Source: Lathyrus oleraceus
Taxonomy: Eukaryota > Streptophyta > Magnoliopsida > Fabales > Fabaceae
Length of the DNA stretch: 64,000 bases
NCBI RefSeq assembly: GCF_024323335.1
Contig: NC_066579.1
Location: 238,127,475-238,191,474, forward strand
Direction: 5' to 3'
A model generated the notes under the pieces. The model did no database searches and was not told the origin of the DNA. It saw nothing but the letters and a program-made list of their open reading frames with translations. The first letter of the stretch is position 1. Each line of letters opens with the position of its first letter. Shown here piece by piece: positions 20,601 to 31,965 of the stretch. The position numbers and the translations under genes were made by a program.

Positions 20601-23600
20601 CGCCAGCTTTGCCTCCCACATTTGAAACCCTCACAATTGAAAGGAAACCCTGAGAAATTTCACTTGAAATTTGAGTTTGAATCTCACTGTTTGGAGATTC
20701 AAAAACTCCAGGATCCAAAGCCTTGTACCATTCCTAATCTACTTCTGCAAGCTCCATAAGCAAGATCAAACATGAATTGAGGCAAGAGAGATCAAGTTCT
20801 GCCCAACATTGAATGTATTTTTCCAGATTTTTCTTCTCTTCAATTCTCTCTCAATTCTCATAAATTCTCTTGGATCCTTGGTTATATGAAGTCCTACCAT
20901 TGTAGGCAAGAAGATTGAGTTGCTTTGAGGTCAAATCGAAGCAACTCAGTTCATGTACCTCAAATTTCAACTCCATGTATCTCTCAATATACTTGGAGTT
21001 AGGTTTAATTGAGGTCATATTCGTGATCTACGCCATTTTTTCTTTAAGATCATGTCCTTTTTTTCATTTATGTGATGGTGATGAGAGAACTAGTCCGGCC
21101 AGGGTCATCCGAGAAGATGACCGGTGGTTTGCTCCGGCGATGTGCTGGATGAGTTCTGAGCCACATGATCAAGCCAATGCGTCTTAATCTTGAGCGTTCT
21201 TTTTGATTACCAGTTGTGTGGCGCGCTGAATAGTGTGAACCATGGAACGTGTGTTTTCATCCACTTGATTTGCCACCTCAATTAATGAGGGAGATCAAGT
21301 GGTCCACGTTTTTTCAGATTAATTAATTTTCATTTTATTTGTTTTATTTTTGTTAATTTATATCAAATTTAATATTGATCCAACAAAATATGAGAGTTTC
21401 ACCAAAAAAATTTAAATAAAACCCTCTTTCATTTTCTGAATTAAAATTATTTTTTGGATCATTATTAATATTTTTCATGATTTAATTGATTTTGTGAATA
21501 TTTTTAATTGTTTAAAAATACTTTTAAGTTTCCAAAAATTATGAAAAAATTTCTCCAATGTCCTTTGAACTTGTTTGACCTATGATAAATCTCATGGCCA
21601 TTTCTTTGGTGTTTTGATGAGGTTTTAGGAAATTGACCAACCATAATTTAATTTAATGCATATTTTTATTATTTAATTGTTTAAATGCCAAATTAATTGT
21701 GTAGAGCCATTTTATTTGACTTTGTGAGTTTGACTTGTGTTGTTGGGCCTTGGTCAAGATTGATTTGACTTTGCTAGGTTACGATAATTGGATTTAGGGG
21801 ATTGATGGAATGTACATTTCATCTCCCGAAATGAATGAATGATCTTAATTTGGTAAAAGTCCTCCGTTGACCAATTTGTGTTTTATCCATTCCCCTTCCC
21901 TCTTCATCTCATTCCCCTTCTTTATCCATTCATGTCATGGACCTATGATATCTCTATATCCTAAGGCTAGTTGATTGCAAAATCAACATAAGTATGGATG
22001 AGATTAGGTCTCCCACTTTTCATATTCTTTTTGTGTGTGGTATGTTTCATGAGCATAGTCCATTACGCTATGTCTCTAACATGCATTAACACCTAAATTC
22101 TATTGCCCGACCTCAAATAGTTATGACTTCTACATAAGTCCAATTACGAATGTTTAACATAGCGCTAAATCTTGACATAAAAAGGCATAGCATTCTAGTT
22201 AGGGAGATTGTAAGTCTCCCCTCTTTCATGGTATTGTGTGGAAACTTGGCCTTTTTTCCTTCCTTTGGAAGATGTCTTGGTTCAAGGATCCATGCTTATG
22301 ATAAGTGGGTTGAGTGTTCTCCGAAGAATGACTTAAACAAAAGAAAAGCAAAATCAATACAAACTTCTAATTCACTAACAACTAACATTTAATTTCAAGT
22401 CATTTACTTTTAATGCACTTTAATTTTTAAGTCTTATTCATTAGTCATTATTCATACCATTCAAGTTGTTTACTTTAATGTCATTTTCACTTTGTCCATT
22501 TGGACCATATTTTGTGATATTTTGTGTTTGTATATATTTGTTTGTTTGTGTGGTCTTTTGACCTTAATGCACATAATAAGAACAAAAACCCTAAAAAAAC
22601 ATCTTGTGTGGACTGTTGGTTTGATTTGAGACTATTGGACTTAGAATTTAGGCAACACTCCCTATGCAAAGGACTTGGCCAATGCCAAATTTTATGAAAC
22701 CAAGTGCTTGTGAAGTGAACATTCATCTGATACAATATTGAAGATCCATTTGAGTTCATCTGCAACATGATCATTGTGAAGCTGTCATTTTGAACCTGTG
22801 ACTTATGTCATCTTTGAAGTCATCTAATACATGGGCAAATTTTGAAGAAGATCATGAAGCTGTTAAGCTTGGATGTGTCTATCTTTATTTGATGCCCTGC
22901 TCTTCAACTTGCTATCTGTGTATTGTTTGTTTTCTTGATTCTAAAGTCCAAGGGAAATTTTGGTTTCTGTATGACATTCTTGTCTATTGGATTGCAACCC
23001 ATCAGTCAGATCTTTTCAACTCTCAACTTTTAATTTTGTGCTTAGGTTTAGTCTCTTCATCTCCTCCCCACTTCTTTAATTTCAAAATCTTTCCCTCCTT
23101 TTAAAATCTTCTTTGCTTGTGTTTGTTGATTTCTAAACCTTGACCATATTGTAAATTAGAAACTTTGGCCTTATGCCATTGCATCTTCAAACTTCTTTTC
23201 TTAAATAAACTTGTAAATGAACTTAACTATACTTGACTTAAAATTTTCAAAAGACAAAAAGAACTAACACTAATTCAAACCATTTTAGGCCTTTGGTGCC
23301 TGTGTTCAAGTTAAAATTTTGTTAAAAGAAATGCACTCACTTTGAAATTGATACCACGAACTACGAGGTTTTGATCCCTCATTTTATGTTGGTACGTAGG
23401 CACAAGTCTGAAGGTCTTGTCAAAGACAAAAATATAATTAATGAATTATTTTCTCATCCCCACACGCTTTTTATTGCAAACATCATTTGTTCTAAAACAC
23501 ATATGCACACAAAAAAAGGCTCCCTAGGAGTACCTAGGAAACTTTGGGTGCTAACACCTTCCCTCTATGTAACCAACCCCCTTACTAGTAATCTTTGGAA

Positions 23601-23752
23601 TTTTACTAGTTTTGATTCGAAAAATTCTTATCTTTTGGGTTTTGTTCGTACTTTTCCCTTTTCCCTTGGAAACAATAAAAGTGCGGTGGCGACTCTGGTT
23701 TTGTTGTCGTCTAGCTTATCCATAGCTTGATGGTCACGAATTTACAGCTACA

Positions 23753-25820
23753 AGGACGTATGACCCATCGCTCATCATATTCACCTCCATTCATAGACTT
23801 TAGTGCAATTCGAATCTAATGATTGATAAGGTCTTCATCAATACAAGAAATAACTACAAAGACTCTTATCTCTCCACTTGAATTTTAAGACGAGAGTTAC
23901 ATACCACGAGCCTTAAGTGGTAAAGAAGGAATGAGACTGGAGCTTTCCTACACTCATTCTGGATATCTTTGGGTGTGAGACGTTTGGCTCGTTTCTTATC
24001 GTATCCACCTTTATCCATAGACTTTAGGGTGATTCTCATCCAGTAACTATCAAGTCTATCCATTCTTCATTCTATTCAATTCTCAATCATTCCATTTCTA
24101 ATCATTTCAATCTCAACCATCCATTTCTTCTTGCCTCCAATCAATTTCTTTTCAGCCCTGGTAGGCTGAACTACGAAAGCTCTGATTTCCTTATTGCACT
24201 ATAAGGGTACGTAGGCAGGAGAACCTGGTTTCTTCGCGAGCTATCTTATTTATCAATCCACCTTCTATACCCTATTTATCAATCAATCATTCTCTGTTCA
24301 TTCAATCTATACCATCTTTTTGAGATCAATCACATTTCTCCTTGGACTCCTTGTCCATCCTTTTAGGACGTCCTGATGGCAGTCCCTCTCTTCAATTAAG
24401 AGTTGTTTGGGCAAACAACCTCAAACACTTAATTCAGTCTTTCTTTTTGGCTTTACCGTATAGTGGCGGTCTGCTAGTCCACGTATTGGTAAATGCCTAC
24501 CTTGCTCTTCGATTAAGAGTTTATCTCCTTCTTGATCCCAAGATACTATCCTGATTTGATCTCAAATTGTTGATTCCCCAGCAAGTGATTACTTGCACTT
24601 CAGTACTGTAGTCCTTCCTTGAAGATGTGTTTGTCTGGTGAGTCCCCGTTGCTTAGACAAATCTTTCTCTTCCTATTCTCGTAGTTCCGAACTATGATTG
24701 CTCTGACTTTCTCATTGCACAACGAGAATACGTATGCACGAGGATGTGAATCCTTGGCGAGCATACTTCTAATTATTCCTCCTTCGCCTTAGGGAATCAT
24801 CCATATCTTTCATAATTCATTACCTACCTTCGATCATAAATCGTTTACCCAGTGACATACTGTCTCTTTGACATTGAAATATACTTTCTTTGGAATTCCG
24901 TATACACCTTTTTAGGACGCCTAACGAATAGTCCGCATTTCTACCTAGAGTTGTTTGGGAAAACAACCCCAAACACTTAATTTCTTCCTTTTTAGCTAAC
25001 ACCCTATAGTGGTTAAAAGTTGTTTCCCTCTATGGTAGAAATCACATTTCTCTTATGGATTCCAATATACTTTCACCTTTCAATTTCAAACAATACTTCC
25101 TCAGTCGCTAAATTTCCAAATACCCTATTCTGTGACTTCGGTCACTTCATTTCGTTCATCTCCATGGTACATTCATAATCTACCTTCATTCACTCCACGT
25201 GATATACCTATTCTTTGAGCCAAATACACTATACCTTTGTGCTCCATCTTGTACCTCCTTGAGAACCAAGAGTTGTTTGGCCCTTAACCCAAACACCTAA
25301 TTCCTCTTCTTTTCATTTGTTCCAATACAGTGATACAAGTGTTATACGTCCTCACTTGTTAGTTCACACCTGTTTACTCTTGGGTTCACATTTTCTCCTT
25401 TTTGGAGTGCAAGTCATATAATCCTTTGGTTCAGACCATATTTCGATCACCATTCTTTTCATCTCCTGCTTCTAGTTCCTTGAAATACGGAGCTCTGAAT
25501 TCCTCATTGCACTATGAGGATACGTAGGCATGAGGGCCCTAATCCTCACCGAGCACTTTATCCTTCCTTTCCCATTCTTTTGCGAGTAATCTTTAGATAA
25601 CACCTATTCGAGCGAGAACAATCAAAACGGTTCCCATGGAGTACCATGGATGTTTAGGGTGCTAATACCTTCCCCTTGCATAACCTACTTCCTTACCCAG
25701 TATATCTATTTCCCCCGGGTTTTATCGATGTTTTCCCTTCCCTTCGGGGATAAATAAAGTTCGATGGCGACTTTGTTGTATGTTCGAGTGTGCAATACGT
25801 TTGGGTATATTTCCGCTAGA
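23753..25820 (+). repeat. U5-side fragment of an Ogre/Tat LTR (H1)
   Basis: O1 ends at 23752 and different LTR sequence begins. It carries three diverged repeats of a phrase around GAGTTGTTTGGG (near 24399, 24949 and 25268). Three repeats of an ATTGCACNANGAGGATACGTA-like phrase lie near 24180, 24700 and 25500. The end has the usual Ogre/Tat layout: GGGTGCTAATACCTTCCC, AATAAAG, TGGCGACTTTG (25765-25775), and a terminal CGCTAGA (TACA in relatives). Its 5' part is displaced out of the window. No gene is seen. Confidence 0.75.
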
Positions 25821-26699
25821 TTCATTATCAAAGAATCAAATTTGAATAAGACATCTTAAAATTGATCATGAAACTCGTATGGCCTTCATTTAATAAAAAT
25901 TGAGCAAGTTATGGTTCTTGGAAGTTGACCTTCTAATTAGGGCACAGACAAAATGACCTATAATTGTTCACCATAAAAAATGAATTTCCAAGCAAAAATA
26001 GATCTTGATTCCAAAATGAAAGTTATTTTTATTGTCACAAAGAGTAACTTTTCTCTTACGATCATTTTCATATGACAAAAATTGCAGGAGATGGGGTCTA
26101 GGAACCCAGTTTTGACTAGTTGACTTTCTCTAGGCAACCTCCTTGAACCAACTTGCAAACTTGAAGTTCTCTTGATATTTTTGGATTTTGTAGAATCATA
26201 TATGCATAAGATTATGTATAATGACGTATCCCTTGATATCTTTGACCAATTATTGAAGAAACTTGTTGAGGAAGTCACACAAGATACCTAGATGATTTAG
26301 GGCTTCCAAGGCAAACAAGCTTCAAACTCTTGATGAAATCTTGATCAAAATAACAAATAAAGAATATGGGAATCCATATATGATCTTATAATCAATGTGT
26401 ACCTCTTCTTGATTGATCTCATGCTACGAGGGTCTTAAACCCTAGTTGTGAGCTTGATGAGGCACAAGTGGACACACACACTACCTACAAAAGAAACAAA
26501 GCTACACATTGAAATATTTTTGGTATTTTGGTTAGTAATCAAAGAAAAAAAAGTATGATACAATCAAAAGTGCTTGGTGATCTCTCCCAATACAAACTCA
26601 TTGAATGAGGGGTAAGGAGGATGTCAAGGTGTGATCCCAAAGCCAATGCAAATGATAAGATATCATGAGGGATCTTATGGTCAAAATTAGGGTCTTACA
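25821..26699 (-). repeat. Ogre LTR U3 fragment inserted in O2 protease
   Basis: On the minus strand the fragment starts TGTAAGACCC at 26699, exactly where the O2 protease frame ends. It runs about 880 bp before H1 interrupts it. It resembles the start of the O2 5' LTR (41750 downwards) at roughly 80 percent by eye. The start at a precise LTR terminus points to an insertion (5' LTR or solo LTR) rather than a random deletion. A very old, rearranged O2 3' LTR cannot be excluded. Confidence 0.7.
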
Positions 26700-27237
26700 A
26701 GCATCTACATACGTAAAGGATGAAAAATGGATTACTAACAATTTTTTCTCTCCACCCACAACGACAAGATTTCCGTTCTTCACAAATTCCAACTTCTGGT
26801 GTAGAGTAGACGTCACAGCGCCAACTTCATAGATCCAAGGCCTTCCCAATAAACAGTTGTAGCCCGGGTGAATATCCATTACTTGAAAAGTAATTTGAAA
26901 ATCACTTGGACCTATCTTAACCATGAGGTCCAATTCTCCAATGACAGATTTTCGAGAACCGTCAAACGCTTTAACAACCACACCACTGTACCTCATCGGG
27001 GGCGCCTTGATAAGAAAGTCTTGCTAGAGTTGAATTGGGAAACACATTCAACGACGAACCAGTGTCAACCAAAACATTGGACATAGCGTCCTCTTTGTAA
27101 TTCATTGAAATATGGAGCGCTAAGTTGGGATTTCTACCTTCCTCCGGAAGTTCTTCATCATAAAAGCTCAGGTTGTTACAAGAAGTAATGTTAGCAACAA
27201 TGTTATTAAACATATCCATAATAACATCGTGCTCCAT
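26700..27237 (-). pseudogene. Ogre O2 aspartic protease
   Basis: The domain includes VDTGSSLNVFP (near 27050-27085), VVVKAFDGSRKSVIGELDL and LLGRPWIYEVGAVTSTLHQ. It aligns with O1 protease along its length. A frameshift lies at about 26980-27000 next to a run of G (GGGGGCG). The frame ends at SSFTYVDA, where the foreign LTR begins at 26699. A TAA at 27244-27246 separates it from the upstream gag frame, at a codon where O1 has Gln (CAA to TAA). It would have matured the Ogre polyprotein. Confidence 0.88.
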
Positions 27238-27243
27238 GTAGGC

Positions 27244-29530
27244 TTATTCCAATACTCTCTGCAAAGCCTCCCTGTGTGCCTCAGAATTCATCAATAATGA
27301 CAACACATAAATATTTGACGATGTTTGAAGCAATTGCTCCACAACATTGAACTCACTTCTCTTAATTAGGCGCAATACCTCATCATCATCATCGGTAGTC
27401 TTCAATCTGCTGGATTCACCAGACTGGCAAGTTGGAGCATTAACCGGATCAACTGCAGGAACTTCTTCCTTCTTATCCACGAAAACATCTTCTATAATTT
27501 TAGGAAATATTGGGCTGAACTCACGACCACTACGGGTCACCTTCACTACATATGTGATATTCACCACTGAATCTGCAACTGGAAGAGGGACCTCTTGACT
27601 ATTCTCAATCATGGTGGTATCATACTTGTATGGCACAACTTTATTATATGAATAGGGGACGGGGCCCGCTAACCGTATAACCAACGACAATACCGATCTA
27701 TTTTCCTTCTTGTTACTGCTATCAAATTGAATAACTACCCGCTCAAGAGTTTTGAACACTGGTACAATGACATTCACATCATTTCCCATATACCTTGACT
27801 ATTGAACTTGAATAACATTCTCATCCATCAACCTTTGAATATCCCTCTTAACAATTACACACCCTCGAGGGTTGGTGCTGCAAATGACACAACCATCATG
27901 GTCATGTTCACAATGGCTTACCAGAAATAAGTCTCTATGAATCTCCACCAATAATCTACGAATACGACGCATATTAAATACCCTGAAATTACCAGGACAA
28001 CCGTCTACCATGTTCGCAGAAGCGTTACCATGAGCAGGCAACAGGTTGGCTTTAACATTCGGCAGTCTGTCCTCAAAGGACACCATACCACTCTTGACCA
28101 TCTTCTCAACCTCGTACTTCATGGGATAACAGTTTTCAATATCATGACCAGGAGATCCCTGGTGGAAAGCATAATGCAGGTCAGGTTTGAACCACCATGG
28201 CAACGTTTCAGGAATTTTTGGAGGATTCCTTGGTTGGATAAGATGCTTGACTACCAAGGACGAGTACAATTCTGCATATGTCATAGGAATAGGGTCGAAA
28301 GAGATCTTCTTCCTATCAAAGCTCTGATTATGATTATTGTTGTTGTAGTTGGTGTAGGAACTGATTGATTTATTGAGTTGTTGGTAAAATTAACGTTGTT
28401 GTTGTTGTTGTTGTTGAATAGGAACTGATTGATTTATTGAGTTGTTGGTAAAAAATGGAATTACTGATGATACTTGATGTTGATGTTGATGGGTCTGGGA
28501 ATTCTTCCTCACATGAGTCCTCCTCTGCCTCCCTACTGATATTGCATTAGTTTCTCCTTCCTTCTTTTTGGAGAAGCTACCACCGTATTTCTTGCTTGTT
28601 GATGCTTCATCTTTGGATAACCTTCCCTCTCGAACTCCTTATTCCAATCTCATCCCCATGTTCACCATTTCGGTGGAATCATTAGGGGCACTTGCGATCA
28701 TACGTTTATAATAAAATTAACTCAGCGTCTTCAAGAATATCTCAGTCATTTCTTTTTCCTCCAGAGGTGGCTAACTCCATCCATCTTTGAGCATATTCTT
28801 TGAATGTCTCCTTGTCCTTCTGAGATATTAACCTTAATGGATCCCGATCGGGAGCCATATCAACGTTGTACTTATATTATTTGACAAAGGTCTCGTCCAA
28901 GTCATTAAAAGTACAGACACTAGCATTATCCAAGCTCGTGTATCTTCTAAGTGCAACACCTCTCAGACTATCTTAGAAGTAGTGAATAAGCAACTGATCA
29001 TTGTCGGTCTGAGTAGACATCTTTCTATCATACATGACAAGATGACTCAACGGACAAGTATTCCCCTTATATTTTTCAAAGTCTTGGACCTTGGACTTCT
29101 CCATAATCTTGACATTGGGAACTAAACACAGTTCGACAACACTCTTACCAAATAAATCCTTTCCTCTTAGGGTCTTCAATTCCTTGCGCAACTCAAGAAA
29201 CTGATCCTTCATATCATCCATCTTCTCATAAACATCTGGACCTTCAGACAGCTCAGAGTGGTAAATGGTTTCCTCGACACGAGGCAGAGTATGCATAATA
29301 GGAGAAGGCACAGAGAGGACCGGGCTAGATGTCGGTACAGAAGCAAATGCTGGCGCGTACCCTTCAAGCATAAAGTTTGGTGGCATTCCACAAGGGAACC
29401 CAACAGGCATGGCAGGAACAGGCATGGCAGGAACAGACTGGCTAGCAACCATAGGCACAGATGATGAAGAAATCTCTGAAATAATAGTCCTTTGAGGAGG
29501 AGGAGTTGCAGGAGGTGGAACGGTTGGTTC
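27244..29530 (-). pseudogene. Ogre O2 gag
   Basis: This is a full-length but decayed Ogre gag. The N-terminal part (29458-28973) has a Pro/Met/Val-rich leader, a coiled segment (MDDMKDQFLELRKELKTL), VQDFEKYKGNTCPLSHL and KMSTQTDNDQLLIHYF, where the capsid domain begins. Sequence from 28970 to 28480 keeps fragments such as NVDMAPDRDPLR and KDKETFKEYAQRW, with several stops and small deletions. The C-terminal part (28284-27799 and 27789-27244) carries the zinc motif AFHQGSPGHDIENC and the CEHDHDGC region as in O1. A stop separates the last two at about 27799. The start is not certain. Confidence 0.85.
28344..28462. repeat. Local duplication flanking a GTT microsatellite
   Basis: A phrase of about 35 bp beginning GAACTGATTGATTTATTGAG occurs twice (near 28358 and 28423). 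Between the copies are about seven GTT units. On the coding strand this is an Asn/Gln-rich insert in O2 gag. Replication slippage is a sufficient explanation. Confidence 0.8.
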
Positions 29531-29929
29531 TAGGCAACAATCACAGACTCCATCAAGGTTGTGAGTCTAGAAATCTCATCCTTCAATTCTCTGTTCTCTT
29601 GTTCAAGGTGCTCCATTCTTTTCAGTCAATTAGCTCGGGTGTTATAGTGATGAGTCAGCTTGGCTGATACATAGAAGAAGAACTCATAAGACATCTGGCT
29701 GAAGAAAACTTGTTATGCAAATGATGCATGAAATTCAAATGTTTTTTATTGTTTTGAATTTCAAGGACTATATAAAAAGTCTCATTTGTAAATATTTTCA
29801 ATTAGTAATAACAATAATCAATAATAACAAATAAGTTGACCATATAATCTCTTTTTATTCATAAAATTGGAAGGATTACACTGAGTATAATTTCAGAAAC
29901 CAAAATACAAATATAAAAGAAAAAGGAAA
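29531..29929 (-). other. Ogre O2 spacer between ORF1 and gag
   Basis: About 400 bp of AT-rich sequence with no supported frame. Its position between ORF1 and gag matches the usual Ogre layout. Confidence 0.6.
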
Positions 29930-31444
29930 TCACCATCCTAAGGATCCCTAGCAACTAAATCATATGATTTGGCCAAGGGAGTGTACTTCCTTCGGATGCG
30001 TCGAATTTCTGACTCAAAGGATGTCTTCAGCTGAGCTTTCTCGAGGACAAGCTAATCAACAATCTTCTTCTAAGCACCGGAAGGTTAAGGCATACTAGAG
30101 GAAAATAATTCCTCTAGATCTCTATGTCTCTTTATTGCATGCTCCTCAAGAATCTCAATAAGCGCATCTTTGTCTTTCGGCTCAAGCTACAACTCCTTAT
30201 GATTTTGGTTCAAAGCATGGAACCGCTCTTCCCATAAGTCTCTCTCTTGCTTCATCTTGGAAAGTGCGTCTTCCAACTCCTCTACATCTTGGTTAGGAAG
30301 AGTTGATGGCTCATCCACAACCACAGACGTAGGTCTCTCACAAGTGTACCGCATCTTGAGCTCCAAAGATCTCTTCTTCACCAAAATAATGCAAGCTTCC
30401 AAAGTTACACAATTTCATGGACCAAGCTCGGATATTCCTTTCCTATGAACATTATGCCAAGCACGCACCATTCTACTATTCAAAAGTTGGGGATCTTTAC
30501 CCTCTTGATAAAATAGACCATTTAATTGAACGTTATTAGGCTTATCTCTCAAGGGGAACCCAAGCTGATGACGAGCCAATGTTGGGTTGTAGTTGATTCC
30601 TCCTTGTGTGCCTATGAGAGACATGTTAGAGAACTCACCACAACTGTCAATAATATCCAAACTACCCAATGCAGAATCACACCAAATAATATCATCATTA
30701 GTGAGAGACATAAGTCTTTGAGACCACCGTAGATATTGTCGGTTCTCCAAGAAAGCAGGCATCTAAGGCAAGTGCAAAATAAACCACTTGTATAGAAGAG
30801 GGACACAACACACAATAGTCCCACCACCTTTAGAATTCCTCAAATGCAAAGAGAAATACATGTCATTCAACAGAGTCAGAACAGGATTCCCAATCAAGAA
30901 GATTCTAATGGCGTTAACATAACCAAAATCGTCAATGTTAGGGAACAAAGTTAAACTATAGATGAGCAATATAACGATGGCCTCAAAAGCATCCATGCTA
31001 CCGGCTTGAGAAAAAATAGTAGCTCGACTAATGAGAAACTCAGAAGTCAACCCAAGAATCCCTCCTTTTCTTCACCAAATGAGCATCAATTGCAAATTTG
31101 TTCAAATGAAGAGCTTCAGCTATGACATGAGATCTCGGGATCTCCTCCAATCCACTGAAAGGTACCATGTTAGACATGGGCATACCCAAGAGATGGGCAT
31201 ACTCCTCCAACATGAGCACAAGCTAATAGTAGGGAAAAGTGAAGCACCAATAAAGTGGGTTATAGAACTGAACCAAAAGACTCAGAAGTCCTTCAACCAT
31301 ATTAGTAGATGATACGAACAAGAGCTTACCGTGACGTTGCTTGAAGTCCAAGGGGTCTAATACAAAGGATGGAAACTTCCTTAACTCTTTCAAGTATGGA
31401 CATCTGAAACTCTACTTTTTAGTGTTCCTTTGTCCATAATCCAT
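29930..31444 (-). pseudogene. Ogre ORF1 (protein of unknown function upstream of gag)
   Basis: Ogre elements carry an extra ORF before gag, of unknown role. The ATG is probably near 31444 (MDYGQ). Recognisable blocks in order are a Leu-rich N-terminal part with LLVQFYNPLYWCF, then LEEYAHLLGMPM, then AIRIFLIGNPVLTLL, then YFSLHLRNSKGGGTIVCC with LLYKWFILHLP, then AFLENRQYLRWSQRLMSL, then IDSCGEFSNMSLIGTQGGINYNP, then MVRAWHNVHRKGISELGP. A Glu/Lys-rich coiled-coil-like tail follows (VEELEDALSKMKQERDLWEERF). The frame is cut by many stops and shifts. The block order matches the legume ORF1 family (a DUF7745-like domain, from memory). No enzymatic motif is visible. Confidence 0.8.
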
Positions 31445-31965
31445 GGTCAGAAAATATTTGCAAACAAGACCTTAATTCCCTAGAAATTTATTTTCTGTGA
31501 TGAATGTCACGATGCGCATGTATGCATGAATGCAACAATCACACACAAAGTGATCACACACAAGGCAACCACAAAAAAAGTTCAAGGGATGGACCAAGTC
31601 ATCATCGAGATCAATCATCCATTTTGGTGGATTATGGTTTTCACCTTATCAACACCCAAGTTCCATTGATATTGATGAGACTGATCGGATCAACCAAGAA
31701 TCAAAAGGTTTATTGCGAGTCACGAGCATGGAGTCGGGTTAAGAACCATCTAAAAGGAGTGTACTAAGGATAAAAAACCTGTAGATAATGTTCTTAAAAT
31801 TTCCTAAAATCTTGATCCCATCTATTGGATACTATAGGTTAGGATGACTGACTCATCAACCCATAGTATTCTCAAGAGAAACTCATCTAAGTGTAGTATC
31901 GCGTAACAACTATTATCAAGTCTACACTTGAACAGTCTCCATACTACGTCCTAAAATAGGCTAAG
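31445..31965 (-). other. Ogre O2 5' leader, proximal part
   Basis: Leader between ORF1 and the solo LTR. It has short runs of CACACAAAG and ATGCATG-like repeats and no gene. The last five bases, CTAAG (31961-31965), are the left target duplication of S2. Confidence 0.75.

Larger units (their letters stand above)
9686..23752 (+). mobile_element. Ogre-type Ty3/gypsy element O1, gag through 3' LTR
   Basis: O1 reads on the plus strand: C-terminal gag, protease, a putative intron, RT-RNase H, a second RNase H remnant, integrase, a 2.9-kb 3' untranslated region with tandem repeats, and a complete 3' LTR. The intron between protease and RT, the extra RNase H and the very long LTR are Ogre traits. 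ORF1 and the 5' LTR are displaced leftwards out of the window by the G2 insertion at 9685/9686. At least ten in-frame stops and two frameshifts make it a dead copy. A chromovirus-like fragment sits in its LTR. Confidence 0.92.
18227..23752 (+). repeat. 3' LTR of Ogre O1 (with nested chromovirus-like fragment)
   Basis: The LTR starts TGTAAGACCCC after the polypurine tract and ends GCTACA. Total span is about 5.5 kb, or about 4.7 kb without the insert at 19811-20600. A TATA box lies at 19742-19749. Downstream are an inverted repeat (21261-21302, arms CCACTTGAT/ATCAAGTGG) and, near the end, AATAAAAGTGCGG followed by TGGCGACTCTG at 23687-23697. The LTR is non-coding; short frames in it are chance. 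H1 begins at 23753. Confidence 0.88.
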
